The notes under the pieces: generated by a model | The model's input: the letters and a program-made list of their open reading frames with translations, nothing else | What the model was told of the DNA's origin: nothing | Database searches by the model: none | Source: Conchiformibius steedae | GTDB lineage: Bacteria > Pseudomonadota > Gammaproteobacteria > Burkholderiales > Neisseriaceae | Assembly: GCF_014054725.1 (NCBI RefSeq) | Contig: NZ_CP059563.1 | Coordinates: 1,763,749-1,827,748, forward strand | Length of the DNA: 64,000 nt | Direction: 5' to 3' | Part shown: in pieces, positions 8,447 through 17,539 of the stretch | Position numbering within the stretch: position 1 is the first letter of the stretch | How the letters are laid out: each line of letters begins with the position of its first letter | Position numbers and translations under genes: made by a program

Positions 8447-11400
8447 ATGTCTGTTGTTTTGTCTTTGCGCGGCGCGTCCGCCCTATCTCCGTTCCGAATT
8501 GAAAAACTGCTGCAAAAAGCGCGTGCTGCGGGTTTGCCCGAAGCGGCGTTGCAGAGCGAATTTTGGTATTTTGTTGAAAGCGAAAACGCTTTGTCGGCAG
8601 ACGATACCGCCAAGCTGCAAGCCTTGTTGGCAGGCGAAGCCGTGTCTGCGCCGGCAACGGCTGCCGACAAAACCCTGTTTTTGATTACCCCGCGCCTCGG
8701 TACGATTTCGCCGTGGGCAAGCAAAGCCACCGATATTGCCCGCAACTGTGGTTTGCAGGGCATTCAACGCATTGAACGCGCCACCGCGTTTTGGCTTTCA
8801 GGTAGCCTGAACGCGCAGCAGCAACAGCAATGGGCGGATTTGCTGCACGACCGCATGACCGAATCGGTATTAAAAGATTTTGCCGCAGCCGAACAACTGT
8901 TCGCCCATCCGCAGGCGCAAACCTTTGCTTCTATTGACTTGCTTGGCGGCGGTAAAGCCGCTTTGGAACGCGCCAACCGCGAATTGGGTTTGGCACTGTC
9001 GCCTGATGAAGTGGATTATCTATTAGACAATTACCAAAAACTGCAACGCAATCCCACCGATGTGGAACTGATGATGTTCGCCCAAGCCAACAGCGAACAT
9101 TGCCGTCACAAAATTTTCAATGCCGATTTTATTTTAAACGGACAGGCACAGGAAAAATCGCTGTTCCGCATGATACGCGACACCCACGAAGCCGCGCCCG
9201 CAGGCACGGTGGTTGCCTATAAAGACAATGCGTCTGTGATTGAAGGCGCGCGCATCAAACGCTTTTATCCCGATGCCAACGGACATTACCGCTTTCATGA
9301 AGAAGACACCCATATTCTGATGAAAGTGGAAACCCACAACCACCCCACCGCCATTGCCCCGTTTGCGGGCGCGGCAACGGGTGCGGGCGGCGAAATCCGC
9401 GACGAAGGCGCAACAGGACGCGGCTCGCGCCCGAAAGCAGGTTTAACAGGCTTTACCGTGTCCAATCTGAACCTGCCCGATTTGCCCCAGCCGTGGGAAC
9501 AGCCCTACGGCAAACCCGAACACATCGCTTCGCCTTTGGATATTATGATTGACGGTCCGATTGGTGGCGCAGCGTTTAACAACGAATTTGGTCGTCCCAA
9601 TTTATTGGGCTATTTCCGCACCTTTGAAGCCGAACACGAAGGCAAAGTACGCGGTTATCACAAACCGATTATGATTGCAGGCGGTTTGGGCAATATCCAA
9701 GCGCAACAAACCCATAAACACGAAATCCCCGAAGGCGCATTGCTGATTCAACTCGGTGGACCGGGCATGCTGATTGGTTTGGGCGGCGGTGCAGCATCGT
9801 CTATGGACACAGGCAGCAACAGCGCCGATTTGGATTTTAATTCCGTACAGCGCGGCAACCCCGAAATCGAACGCCGCGCCCAAGAAGTGATTGACCGCTG
9901 CTGGCAAAAAGGCGCAGACAATCCCATTATCGCCATTCACGACGTGGGCGCAGGCGGTTTGTCCAACGCCTTTCCCGAACTGGTCAATGATGCGGGTCGC
10001 GGTGCCGTGTTTGCCCTGCGCGACGTGCCTTTAGAAGAACACGGCTTAAATCCCATGCAGATTTGGTGCAACGAAGCCCAAGAACGCTATGTTTTGTCCG
10101 TGCTGCCTGAAAACTTGGACGTATTCCGCGCCATTTGCGAACGCGAACGCTGCCCCTTTGCCGTAGTCGGTACTGCTACTGATGACGGACATTTGCAAGT
10201 GCGCGACGATTTGTTTGCCAACAAACCCGTGGATTTGCCCTTAAACGTCCTGCTGGGCAAACCCCCGAAAACCACCCGTCGTGACCAAACCGTAGCCACC
10301 GAACCCCGCGCCTTCCACGCCAACCAACGCGATTTAAGCGAATCCGCCTACCGCGTCTTGTCGCTGCCTGCCGTGGCTGCCAAACATTTCCTGATTACCA
10401 TCGGCGACCGCAGCGTTGGCGGCATGACCCACCGCGACCAAATGGTGGGCGCGTATCAAACCCCCGTTGCCGACTGCGCCGTCACCCTGATGGGCTTTGA
10501 CACCCATCGCGGCGAAGCCATGAGCATGGGCGAAAAACCCGCGCTTGCCCTGTTTGACGCACCCGCATCGGGGCGCATGTGCATCGGCGAAGCCATTACC
10601 AACATTGCCGCTACAAATATCGGCGACATCGGCAACATCAAACTTTCTGCCAACTGGATGGCAGCCTGCGGCGTGGCGGGCGAAGACGAAAAACTCTACC
10701 GCACCGTAGAAGCCGTTTCCCAAGCCTGTCAAGAACTGGGCATCAGCATTCCCGTCGGCAAAGACAGCCTGTCCATGAAAACCGTGTGGCAAGAAAACGG
10801 CGAACAAAAATCCGTTACCGCCCCTTTAAGCCTGATTATTTCCGCTTTCGCGCCCGTGCAGGATGTGCGTAAAACCGTTACCCCTGATTTTAAAGATGTT
10901 GAAGAAAGCGATTTATTGCTGATTGATTTAGGTTTTTGTAAAGCGCGAATGGGCGGTTCGGCATTAAGCCAAGTATGGAACGATTTCGGCGGCGAAGCCC
11001 CCGATATTGAACCTACCCATCTTAAAGCATTCTACAATGCCATTCAGAAATTGGTTCAAGAAGATAAATTATTGGCTTATCACGACCGTTCAGACGGCGG
11101 TTTATTTGCCACGTTGGCAGAAATGTCGTTTGCAGGGCAAAGTGGGTTAAATGTTGATTTAGAAGAGGTATTGAAAAAATATTTACCCATTCATCACCCT
11201 GAATTTAAAAATTATGCCGATTTTATCGAACAATGTAACGAAAGGGATTTAAGCGAGGAATTTGTTGAAGCTATTGCTGCCAATATCCTGTTTAATGAAG
11301 AATTAGGGGCAGTAATACAAGTTAAGTGTTCTGATTTGGCATATATTAAACAGGTATTTTCCGAATACGGTTTAGGCGATATGACTTTTGAAATCGGTAC

Positions 11401-12409
11401 GCCCAATCCTACCGACCCTGAATTTAATCTGTTTAGCGGACAATATGTACTGTGTGGCGGATACCCTGCTTTACAACGTGTATGGCAACAAACCTCTTAC
11501 CAAATCCAACGCCTGCGCGACAACCCCGCTTGCGCCGACAGCGAATTTGCCCTGATTGGCGATAAAAAAGCCCGTTTGTTTGCCGACATTCCGTTTGATG
11601 TTAAAGAAGATATTGCCGCGCCCTATCTTTCAGGCAGCCTGAAACCCAAAATCGCCGTCTTGCGCGAACAAGGCGTAAACGGACATTTGGAAATGGCAGC
11701 CGCCTTTACCCGTGCAGGCTTTGATGCCGTTGATGTCCATATGTCCGACCTGATGGCAGGGCGCGTGAAACTTGCCGATATGCACATGCTTGCCGCCTGC
11801 GGCGGTTTCAGCTATGGCGACGTACTCGGCGCAGGCGAAGGCTGGGCAAAATCCATCTTGTTCCACCCCGCCTTGCGCGACCAATTCGCCGAGTTTTTCG
11901 CCCGTCCCGACACGCTGACTTTGGGCGTGTGCAACGGCTGTCAAATGGTCAGCCACTTGGCGGAAATCATTCCCCACGCCCAAGCCTTCCCGCGCTTCCG
12001 CCGCAACGAAAGCGAACAGTTTGAAGCCCGTTTAAGCATGGTGCGCGTACCCCAATCGTCCAGCCTGATTTTGGCAGAAATGACGGGCGCGATGTTGCCT
12101 GTGGTGGTCAGCCACGGCGAAGGACGTGTCGATTTTAGCGCACATGGTGCATTAGACAAGGTTAATATCGCGCTGCAATATATTGATGGCACAGGCGAAG
12201 TCACCCAAGCCTATCCGCTCAACCCCAACGGTTCGCCGCAAGGCATCGCGGGCATCAGCAGCGCAGACGGGCGCGTAACCATTATGATGCCCCACCCCGA
12301 GCGCGTATTCCGCAGCGCACAAATGAGCTGGTGTCCCGACAACTGGAAAGACAGCGACACAAGTGCGTGGTACCGTTTATTTGCGGGGGCGCGTAAAGCA
12401 TTAGGCTAA
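8447..12409 (+). CDS. purL: Phosphoribosylformylglycinamidine synthase (FGAM synthase)
   Basis: 1320-residue single-chain enzyme of purine synthesis that converts FGAR, glutamine and ATP to FGAM. The N-terminal PurS-like domain is followed by two AIR-synthase-like ATP-binding halves ([10 protein letters not shown] near residue 290, and [11 protein letters not shown]) and a C-terminal glutamine amidotransferase with nucleophile Cys1162 in G-V-C-N-G-C-Q and P-H-P-E-R-V-F at the end. Bases about 10870-11490 are clearly more AT-rich than the rest and code for a stretch about 35 residues longer than the E. coli counterpart just before [11 protein letters not shown]. Two uptake-sequence-like palindromes lie inside the gene (8797-8811, 11628-11644). 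Confidence 0.97.
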   Translation: MSVVLSLRGASALSPFRIEKLLQKARAAGLPEAALQSEFWYFVESENALSADDTAKLQALLAGEAVSAPATAADKTLFLITPRLGTISPWASKATDIARNCGLQGIQRIERATAFWLSGSLNAQQQQQWADLLHDRMTESVLKDFAAAEQLFAHPQAQTFASIDLLGGGKAALERANRELGLALSPDEVDYLLDNYQKLQRNPTDVELMMFAQANSEHCRHKIFNADFILNGQAQEKSLFRMIRDTHEAAPAGTVVAYKDNASVIEGARIKRFYPDANGHYRFHEEDTHILMKVETHNHPTAIAPFAGAATGAGGEIRDEGATGRGSRPKAGLTGFTVSNLNLPDLPQPWEQPYGKPEHIASPLDIMIDGPIGGAAFNNEFGRPNLLGYFRTFEAEHEGKVRGYHKPIMIAGGLGNIQAQQTHKHEIPEGALLIQLGGPGMLIGLGGGAASSMDTGSNSADLDFNSVQRGNPEIERRAQEVIDRCWQKGADNPIIAIHDVGAGGLSNAFPELVNDAGRGAVFALRDVPLEEHGLNPMQIWCNEAQERYVLSVLPENLDVFRAICERERCPFAVVGTATDDGHLQVRDDLFANKPVDLPLNVLLGKPPKTTRRDQTVATEPRAFHANQRDLSESAYRVLSLPAVAAKHFLITIGDRSVGGMTHRDQMVGAYQTPVADCAVTLMGFDTHRGEAMSMGEKPALALFDAPASGRMCIGEAITNIAATNIGDIGNIKLSANWMAACGVAGEDEKLYRTVEAVSQACQELGISIPVGKDSLSMKTVWQENGEQKSVTAPLSLIISAFAPVQDVRKTVTPDFKDVEESDLLLIDLGFCKARMGGSALSQVWNDFGGEAPDIEPTHLKAFYNAIQKLVQEDKLLAYHDRSDGGLFATLAEMSFAGQSGLNVDLEEVLKKYLPIHHPEFKNYADFIEQCNERDLSEEFVEAIAANILFNEELGAVIQVKCSDLAYIKQVFSEYGLGDMTFEIGTPNPTDPEFNLFSGQYVLCGGYPALQRVWQQTSYQIQRLRDNPACADSEFALIGDKKARLFADIPFDVKEDIAAPYLSGSLKPKIAVLREQGVNGHLEMAAAFTRAGFDAVDVHMSDLMAGRVKLADMHMLAACGGFSYGDVLGAGEGWAKSILFHPALRDQFAEFFARPDTLTLGVCNGCQMVSHLAEIIPHAQAFPRFRRNESEQFEARLSMVRVPQSSSLILAEMTGAMLPVVVSHGEGRVDFSAHGALDKVNIALQYIDGTGEVTQAYPLNPNGSPQGIAGISSADGRVTIMMPHPERVFRSAQMSWCPDNWKDSDTSAWYRLFAGARKALG
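11628..11644. repeat. DNA uptake sequence palindrome inside purL
   Basis: TTTCAGGC-A-GCCTGAAAC contains AGGCAGCCTGAA on the plus strand and AGGCTGCCTGAA on the minus strand, the two uptake dialects reported for Kingella-type and Simonsiella-type Neisseriaceae. A related copy with one change (AGGTAGCCTGAA) is at 8800-8811 in the same gene. Confidence 0.7.
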
Positions 12410-12432
12410 CTTTTTCTCTGTTTGCCATCGTA

Positions 12433-12462
12433 TTCCCTCTTCTGACTGAAGGGGGAATTTTT
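12433..12462 (+). terminator. Terminator after purL
   Basis: TTCCCTCTTC pairs with GAAGGGGGAA, followed by TTTTT. It separates purL from the TPR gene. Confidence 0.75.
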
Positions 12463-12485
12463 CAAACCATTGGGAAATATCAATT

Positions 12486-13409
12486 ATGTTTACCAACAAA
12501 CGTCAAACCAAAAAATTACACACGCAAGCCTACGCAGCGTTCAATCAGGGAGAATTGGCACAGGCTGCGGATTATTTTGCCAAATTGGTACAGATTGCCC
12601 CACATAACCCAGATTATCACTATATGCAGGGCTTGGTAGCGAAAAACCGCATGGATTGGCAAATGTCCCTGCATGCCAATTTACGCGCCATTGAACACGC
12701 CCCCGAATTTGACGAAGCCCATCATTGGAACGCAGCCATCGCCGCCACCGCTTTAAGCGATTGGCAAACCGCCAGAAAAATGTGGACTGCCTGCGGCATT
12801 CCCCTACCCGAGCAAGAAGGCGAAATTAACGGCAGATTCGGCATCGCCGTGGTGCGCCTCAACCCTTGGGAACAGGGCGAATGCGTGTATGTGCGCCGCA
12901 TTGACCCCGTACGGGCAGTGATTTTAAATGTGCCGTTTCCCGAAAGCGGTTGGCAGTTGGGCGACATTGTGCTGCATGATGGCGCACCCACAGGCACACG
13001 CCAAGACCAGCAAGGCAATACCTTTAGCGTATTCAATGCCCTCATGCGTTGGCAAGCATCCGATTTGCTGACATTTACCGCTTTTGTATCCTGCGACAGC
13101 ACGCAAGACATCGCAGATTTGCAGCAGGCACTGGACGAACACGGATTATACGGCGAAGATTGGACAGAAAGCGTGCATGTCTTGTGTTTACGGTGCAGTT
13201 ACGGTAGTCCGCACAGCCACGCCCATCAGCCCGTTCAATCATCATGGCAACACGAGCGCAGCATCGGCATTGGCGCACCCCAGCGGCATCTGGTGGAAAA
13301 TATTTTAAAATCATGGCAAAGTGCTGCACCCAAGCGCAGTATTTTGGATATCTGCCAACAAACTTATCCCCTACCCCAACGGCAAGACGGAAAAGTGTGG
13401 TGGGAATAA
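12486..13409 (+). CDS. TPR-containing protein of unknown function
   Basis: 307 residues, no signal peptide. Residues about 10-80 form two tetratricopeptide repeats (A-Y-A-A-F-N-Q-G-E-L-A-Q-A-A-D-Y-F, then N-P-D-Y-H-Y-M-Q-G and H-H-W-N-A-A-I). The remaining 200 residues contain R-F-G-I-A-V-V-R-L-N-P-W, G-D-I-V-L-H-D-G and a late R-C-S-Y-G segment and are not recognised. TPR domains bind proteins, so an adaptor role is possible, but the target is unknown. The esterase gene follows 40 bases downstream on the same strand and may share its transcript. Confidence 0.75.
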   Translation: MFTNKRQTKKLHTQAYAAFNQGELAQAADYFAKLVQIAPHNPDYHYMQGLVAKNRMDWQMSLHANLRAIEHAPEFDEAHHWNAAIAATALSDWQTARKMWTACGIPLPEQEGEINGRFGIAVVRLNPWEQGECVYVRRIDPVRAVILNVPFPESGWQLGDIVLHDGAPTGTRQDQQGNTFSVFNALMRWQASDLLTFTAFVSCDSTQDIADLQQALDEHGLYGEDWTESVHVLCLRCSYGSPHSHAHQPVQSSWQHERSIGIGAPQRHLVENILKSWQSAAPKRSILDICQQTYPLPQRQDGKVWWE

Positions 13410-13449
13410 ACCATTATCCTGATTATTTTCAATAAAAAGAGAGTGCAAA

Positions 13450-14046
13450 ATGGACAAAAACATCAGACTGATTTATTTACACGGCTTGGGTGGTTTGCCC
13501 AATGGCGAAAAAGGCAAACAACTGCACAATTATTGCCAGATGTTTTACCCCAATGTGCGCGTGTTGCGCCCCGATTTAAACCTGCCGCCGCCGCAAGCGA
13601 TGGATTTATTAGACGGTTTAATGGCAGAACCCACACCTGCCGTGGTCATGGGCTTGTCTTTAGGCGGTTTTTTTGCCTTAAAAATGCACGAACGCTATGG
13701 CTGTCCGACTGTCTTACTCAATCCCAGTGTCCACCCCCATCAATCGCTCTTGCGTTTTTTTCCGCAAGATAATCCCCAGCCCAATGATGTTGGATACACG
13801 ACAGAAGGCGGTTGGCAAGTCAAATGGTCGGATATCCAATGGTTTGCCGACAATCCTGCGCCGCCGCCACAACACCCTGAACGCTGTTTGCTGCTGGTAC
13901 AAACAGGCGATACACGCTTGAACTACCGCGAAGCGGTGGCGCATTGCACAGGTGTTCATCAAATAATTGAAGAAGGCGGCGACCACCGCATCAGTAATTT
14001 TCCCGACAAAATGCCGCAGCTTTTGGCTTTTTTATTAGCTGGATAA
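13450..14046 (+). CDS. YqiA/YcfP-family alpha/beta-hydrolase (esterase)
   Basis: 198-residue small alpha/beta-hydrolase of the UPF0227 group. The N-terminal L-I-Y-L-H-G-L-G forms the oxyanion strand, the nucleophile serine is in G-L-S-L-G-G-F, and the likely acid and histidine are in Q-T-G-D-T-R and G-G-D-H-R-I. E. coli YqiA hydrolyses short-chain acyl esters in vitro, but its physiological substrate is not established. GAGAGTGCAAA before the ATG gives a plausible ribosome site. Confidence 0.88.
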   Translation: MDKNIRLIYLHGLGGLPNGEKGKQLHNYCQMFYPNVRVLRPDLNLPPPQAMDLLDGLMAEPTPAVVMGLSLGGFFALKMHERYGCPTVLLNPSVHPHQSLLRFFPQDNPQPNDVGYTTEGGWQVKWSDIQWFADNPAPPPQHPERCLLLVQTGDTRLNYREAVAHCTGVHQIIEEGGDHRISNFPDKMPQLLAFLLAG

Positions 14047-14123
14047 ACAATGATGGTTTAAGTCAAAGCACTGCACAATCCTAACTTACTGAATAGTATA
14101 TTCATTAAATTTTTAAATTAATA

Positions 14124-14156
14124 TTGACAATTCAAAAAAAAAAAAAACAATATACT
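14124..14156 (+). promoter_or_regulatory. Promoter with A14 tract in the spacer
   Basis: TTGACA at 14124-14129 and TATACT at 14151-14156 are separated by 21 bases that include a run of 14 A (14134-14147). The start codon of the secreted protein is 33 bases after the -10 box, behind ACGGAG. The spacer is longer than the 16-18 optimum, so loss of a few A by strand slippage would be expected to raise expression. Confidence 0.6.
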
Positions 14157-14189
14157 TGCTTTCTTTAACCCAACTTTACGGAGCACAGT

Positions 14190-14726
14190 ATGAAAGCAAA
14201 ATTTTTCGCCGCCATTTTGGTATCAGTATGGGCAGGGGGCGTAGTGGCGACACCGCCCAAAACCGCCAAACCGATTCCGGAAGCATTCCACGGCACATGG
14301 GTAGGCGGGTATATTGCCGGAAAACCTTTGACTGAAAAGCAAATTGCTATGGAATGTTCCGATAAATATGAGAGTGAGGGGGGCGTGGCAGATGTGGATT
14401 ATATTGATTATGATAAATATTATAAAAACAACACTAAATTTCAAAGCCTCTCAATCTTTATTGATTCCGAAAAAATAAGTGCAGCGGAAGTCAGCTATGA
14501 TGTAATGCATGTTATGGGTTGGGAGGAGTATCCTATAAAGTACAGCAGATATACGGAAAACCATATCCAAGGCATCATTGAGATACCTGCTGATGAGGAA
14601 GATGGTCCCATTGTTGAAACTGGCAGTAAAGATAAATTTAATTATCGGGTTGATGGTGATAAATTATACCTTCTTAATAAGAAAGGTTTTCCTAAAAAAT
14701 TTGTTTTAACCCGTTGCCCTAATTAA
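14190..14726 (+). CDS. Secreted protein of unknown function
   Basis: 178 residues with a clear Sec signal peptide (M-K-A-K-F-F-A-A-I-L-V-S-V-W-A-G-G-V-V-A, cleavage about residue 21). The mature part starts with a Pro/Lys-rich segment, then F-H-G-T-W-V-G-G-Y-I-A-G, resembling the opening of lipocalin-like small periplasmic proteins, and holds two cysteines (M-E-C-S and T-R-C-P) that could pair. The 3' two-thirds is visibly AT-rich against its neighbours, which suggests transfer. Start at 14190 has ACGGAGCAC before it. No family recognised. Confidence 0.75.
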   Translation: MKAKFFAAILVSVWAGGVVATPPKTAKPIPEAFHGTWVGGYIAGKPLTEKQIAMECSDKYESEGGVADVDYIDYDKYYKNNTKFQSLSIFIDSEKISAAEVSYDVMHVMGWEEYPIKYSRYTENHIQGIIEIPADEEDGPIVETGSKDKFNYRVDGDKLYLLNKKGFPKKFVLTRCPN

Positions 14727-14748
14727 AAGTTCAGTTTACACCAGCAGT

Positions 14749-14782
14749 AGCTTGGGTTGAAACGACAACACCAACCCAAGCT
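14749..14782. repeat. Palindromic AGCTTGGGTTG repeat / possible terminator
   Basis: Perfect 11-bp inverted repeat AGCTTGGGTTG/CAACCCAAGCT around a 12-base loop, 22 bases after the stop codon of the secreted-protein gene. The same core recurs at 52441, 55166, 60563, 62239 and 63032-63233 in this window. Confidence 0.7.
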
Positions 14783-14832
14783 CACCACCGCATCAGACGC
14801 CACAACCGCCACCGGCAAAATAAAGGGACAAA

Positions 14833-15456
14833 ATGTCTGTATTTATTAAAGGACTGCTCACATCCGCAGGGCTGATTATGGCAATCGGCAGCCAAAATGC
14901 CTTTGTGCTGAAAAACGGCTTGCAGAAAAACCATGTTTTGCTGATTTGTGCCATTTGTTTTTTCTGCGATTTTTGCCTGATGAGTTTGGGCGTGTTGGGT
15001 ATGGGCTCGGCACTGGCAGGCAAGCCTGCATTGATTAGTGCATTTGCCCTGTTTGGCGGGGTGTTTTTAAGTGTTTACGGCGGTTTGTCGTTTAAAAAAG
15101 CCTTTTTTCAAAACCATATTTTGGAAGCAGACAAAAGCTCAAACACCCACAGCCGCAAAGCGGCGGTATTCGGCACATTGGCGGTTACCCTGCTCAATCC
15201 GCATGTTTATTTAGACACGGTGGTGTTAATCGGCAGCATTGCCGGTACGCTGACGGCAGCAGAAAAAGTGCGGTTTTTGGCGGGGGCGTTGCTGGCATCT
15301 TTTGTGTGGTTTTTTGCTTTGGGACTGGGGGCGCAGCTGCTGCAGCCTTTATTCCGCCAAGCGCGTGCATGGAAAATATTGGAATGTGTTATCGGCTGCG
15401 TGATGTGGTGGATTGCCTTCGGCTTATTCCGTTTTGCTTATCTCAATGGTTTTTAA
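14833..15456 (+). CDS. LysE/ArgO-family amino-acid exporter
   Basis: 207-residue inner-membrane protein of the LysE family, which expels basic amino acids such as arginine or lysine. It has six hydrophobic segments and the N-terminal signature G-S-Q-N-A-F-V-L-K-N-G-L; T-L-L-N-P-H-V-Y-L-D-T-V in the fourth segment is the second conserved motif of the ArgO branch. AAAGGGACAAA precedes the ATG. No LysR-type regulator lies next to it, unlike many argO genes. Confidence 0.9.
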   Translation: MSVFIKGLLTSAGLIMAIGSQNAFVLKNGLQKNHVLLICAICFFCDFCLMSLGVLGMGSALAGKPALISAFALFGGVFLSVYGGLSFKKAFFQNHILEADKSSNTHSRKAAVFGTLAVTLLNPHVYLDTVVLIGSIAGTLTAAEKVRFLAGALLASFVWFFALGLGAQLLQPLFRQARAWKILECVIGCVMWWIAFGLFRFAYLNGF

Positions 15457-15504
15457 AAATATCCATACAGCCATTTCCACCTTGTTCAAACACACCGAAA
15501 ATCA

Positions 15505-15537
15505 CACTCCCCACCAAACAGGGCTTGATGGGGAGTG
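15505..15537. terminator. Hairpin between convergent lysE-type gene and xth
   Basis: Perfect 9-bp stem CACTCCCCA/TGGGGAGTG with a 15-base loop. A real U-tract is lacking on both strands, so termination here would be weak. Confidence 0.45.
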
Positions 15538-15559
15538 AAGCAGTTTTATAAATCATAAA

Positions 15560-16327
15560 TTATTGAAATACCGCACAAACAGGCGCATGGTCGCTGGGGC
15601 GTTCTTGGGCGCGGGTGTCGGTATCCACTTGCACGTCTTGCAGTTTTTCTGTCAGGGCTGCGCTTAATAAAATATGGTCAATCCGCAGTCCCAAGCCTTT
15701 TTGGAACATCGCGCCGCGGTAATCCCACCAAGTATAATGTGCGCCCTGCGGGTGGATATGGCGCAGGGCATCGGTCAAACCCAAATCCAACAGCGCAGTA
15801 AACCATTGGCGTTCTTCGTCTGAACAATGGATTTTGCCGCGCCATTTTTCGGCATCGTACACATCGGCATCGGCAGGGGCAATATTAAAATCGCCCAACA
15901 ACACCAGCTGCGGATACTGCGCCATTTGCGCCCGCACAAATTCGCTTAGTGCGGCAAACCATTGGCGTTTATAGTCAAATTTGGGGCTATCCAGTGCTTC
16001 GCCGTTTACGCAATACACATTAATCACGCGCACGCCGTTAATGGTGGCGGCAATCACGCGCCGTTGCGGGTCGTCAGGCAGCGCGGGCAAGCCCAAATGC
16101 ACGTCTTGCAGCGGCGCACGGCTGATGATGGCAACGCCGTTATAAGTTTTTTGTCCGCTCCATTCGGCGTGCCAGCCGCTCAAACGGAAAGCAGCGGCGG
16201 GAAATTTGTCCTGCTCCAGCTTCAGTTCCTGCAACACCAGCACATCAGGCTGATGTTGTGCCAACCACGCGCTCACCTGCGGCAAACGCACATTAAGGGA
16301 ATTGACGTTCCAAGTAGCTATTTTCAT
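15560..16327 (-). CDS. xth: Exodeoxyribonuclease III / AP endonuclease
   Basis: 255-residue metal-dependent DNA repair nuclease of the ExoIII family. The conserved N-terminal W-N-V-N-S-L, Q-E-L-K-L-E (catalytic Glu), Y-N-G-V-A-I, G-D-F-N-I-A-P (Asp/Asn pair), Y-T-W-W-D-Y-R and the C-terminal S-D-H-A-P-V with the catalytic His are all present. Neisseria species carry two diverged paralogues, one acting as AP endonuclease and one as 3'-exonuclease or phosphatase; which type this is cannot be settled by reading. It is the last gene of a minus-strand run, 36 bases after kptA. Confidence 0.93.
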   Translation of the reverse strand: MKIATWNVNSLNVRLPQVSAWLAQHQPDVLVLQELKLEQDKFPAAAFRLSGWHAEWSGQKTYNGVAIISRAPLQDVHLGLPALPDDPQRRVIAATINGVRVINVYCVNGEALDSPKFDYKRQWFAALSEFVRAQMAQYPQLVLLGDFNIAPADADVYDAEKWRGKIHCSDEERQWFTALLDLGLTDALRHIHPQGAHYTWWDYRGAMFQKGLGLRIDHILLSAALTEKLQDVQVDTDTRAQERPSDHAPVCAVFQ

Positions 16328-16363
16328 GAATTTAATCTTTTTAATTGCTAATCGTTAATTTGT

Positions 16364-16915
16364 TTATTCGGGCGGAAACTGCAAAAAAGACGGCGGAACG
16401 TGTTCGGTCAGCCATACGCCGTTGTCGCTGATATAAAACGGCAAACCCGCAGCGTGCATTGCCTGTGCGCGTACTTTCAACACCACCGCTTTGCCGTGGC
16501 GTTGTCCTACCTGCCGTGCTGTTTCGGCATCGGGCGACAAATGCACATGATGACGGCTGCCCGCCAACAAGCCCTGTTCCCGAATCGGTGCGAGAAAATC
16601 CTGCGCCGTGCCGTGATACAGCCATTCGGGGGGTTCGGCAGGCGTGTGTTGCAGCGACACCTGCGCGGTGGAATGCCCTTGCGCGGCGCGGATGCGCGTT
16701 CCGCACGGCGACACGGTAAAACGTTTTTTACTGTTTTCCGCCACCACTTGCCGTAATTGCGCATGGCTGATGATGCGCCCGTGCGCCGCCGCCTGTTGCA
16801 ACAACGTGTCTATTTCCACCCAACCCTCGCTGTCCAGCGTAATATCAATGGCTTCGGGGTGATGGCGCAAAATATAGCTTAAAAATTTACTGATGGCTTT
16901 TAATGGTTTATCCAT
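16364..16915 (-). CDS. kptA: RNA 2'-phosphotransferase KptA/Tpt1
   Basis: 183-residue enzyme of the Tpt1 family, which moves a 2'-phosphate from RNA to NAD+, giving ADP-ribose 1'',2''-cyclic phosphate. The N-terminal winged-helix half has S-K-F-L-S-Y-I-L-R-H-H-P (catalytic Arg-His) and G-W-V-E-I-D. The NAD-binding half has R-I-R-A-A-Q-G-H-S, L-Y-H-G-T and H-H-V-H-L-S. The ATG at 16915 follows the dcd stop codon by one base, so translation is probably coupled to dcd; a long upstream extension of the frame is dcd sequence and is rejected. Bacteria lack the tRNA-splicing pathway this enzyme serves in yeast, so its job here is unknown. Confidence 0.92.
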   Translation of the reverse strand: MDKPLKAISKFLSYILRHHPEAIDITLDSEGWVEIDTLLQQAAAHGRIISHAQLRQVVAENSKKRFTVSPCGTRIRAAQGHSTAQVSLQHTPAEPPEWLYHGTAQDFLAPIREQGLLAGSRHHVHLSPDAETARQVGQRHGKAVVLKVRAQAMHAAGLPFYISDNGVWLTEHVPPSFLQFPPE

Positions 16916-16916
16916 A

Positions 16917-17483
16917 CTACGTTTTCGGCAGGGTAACGCCTGTTTGACCCATGTATTTGCCGTTACGGTCTTTATACGAGGTTTCGCAGACTTCATCGCT
17001 TTCAAAAAACAGCACCTGCGCCACGCCTTCGCCTGCGTAAATTTTGGCGGGCAGCGGTGTGGTGTTGGAAAATTCCAACGTGACAAAACCTTCCCATTCG
17101 GGTTCAAACGGGGTAACGTTGACGATAATGCCGCAGCGGGCGTAAGTAGATTTGCCCAAACACACGGTTAAGACATTGCGCGGAATGCGGAAATATTCCA
17201 CCGTACGCGCCAAGGCAAACGAATTGGGCGGAATAATGCAAAAATCATCTTCCACGGTAACAAAATTGCGCGTATCAAAGTTTTTCGGGTCAACAATGGT
17301 GCTGTTGATATTGGTAAAAATTTTGAATTCGTTGGCGCAACGGATGTCGTAGCCATAGCTGGACGTGCCGTAGGAAATGATTTTTTGTCCGTTTAGTTCT
17401 TTGATTTGCTGCGGTTCAAACGGTTCTATCATGCCGTGCTGTTCGCTCATTTGGCGTATCCAGCGGTCAGATTTGATGCTCAT
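16917..17483 (-). CDS. dcd: dCTP deaminase
   Basis: 188-residue homotrimeric enzyme that deaminates dCTP to dUTP, the main route to dTTP in many proteobacteria. It has the trimer dUTPase-like motifs [34 protein letters not shown] and the C-terminal [10 protein letters not shown]. The start at 17483 (M-S-I-K-S-D-R-W) has AGGACA upstream and gives the usual length. It lies between rfbB and kptA on the same strand. Confidence 0.97.
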   Translation of the reverse strand: MSIKSDRWIRQMSEQHGMIEPFEPQQIKELNGQKIISYGTSSYGYDIRCANEFKIFTNINSTIVDPKNFDTRNFVTVEDDFCIIPPNSFALARTVEYFRIPRNVLTVCLGKSTYARCGIIVNVTPFEPEWEGFVTLEFSNTTPLPAKIYAGEGVAQVLFFESDEVCETSYKDRNGKYMGQTGVTLPKT

Positions 17484-17539
17484 GGGGTGTCCTGTGCGGC
17501 GCAATCGGTTTCGCGCCAAATCAAAAGGGCGATTTTATG

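Noticed and set aside
16916..17107. N-terminal extension of KptA by 64 residues
   Set aside because: The extension overlaps dcd out of frame; the family starts at the ATG at 16915.
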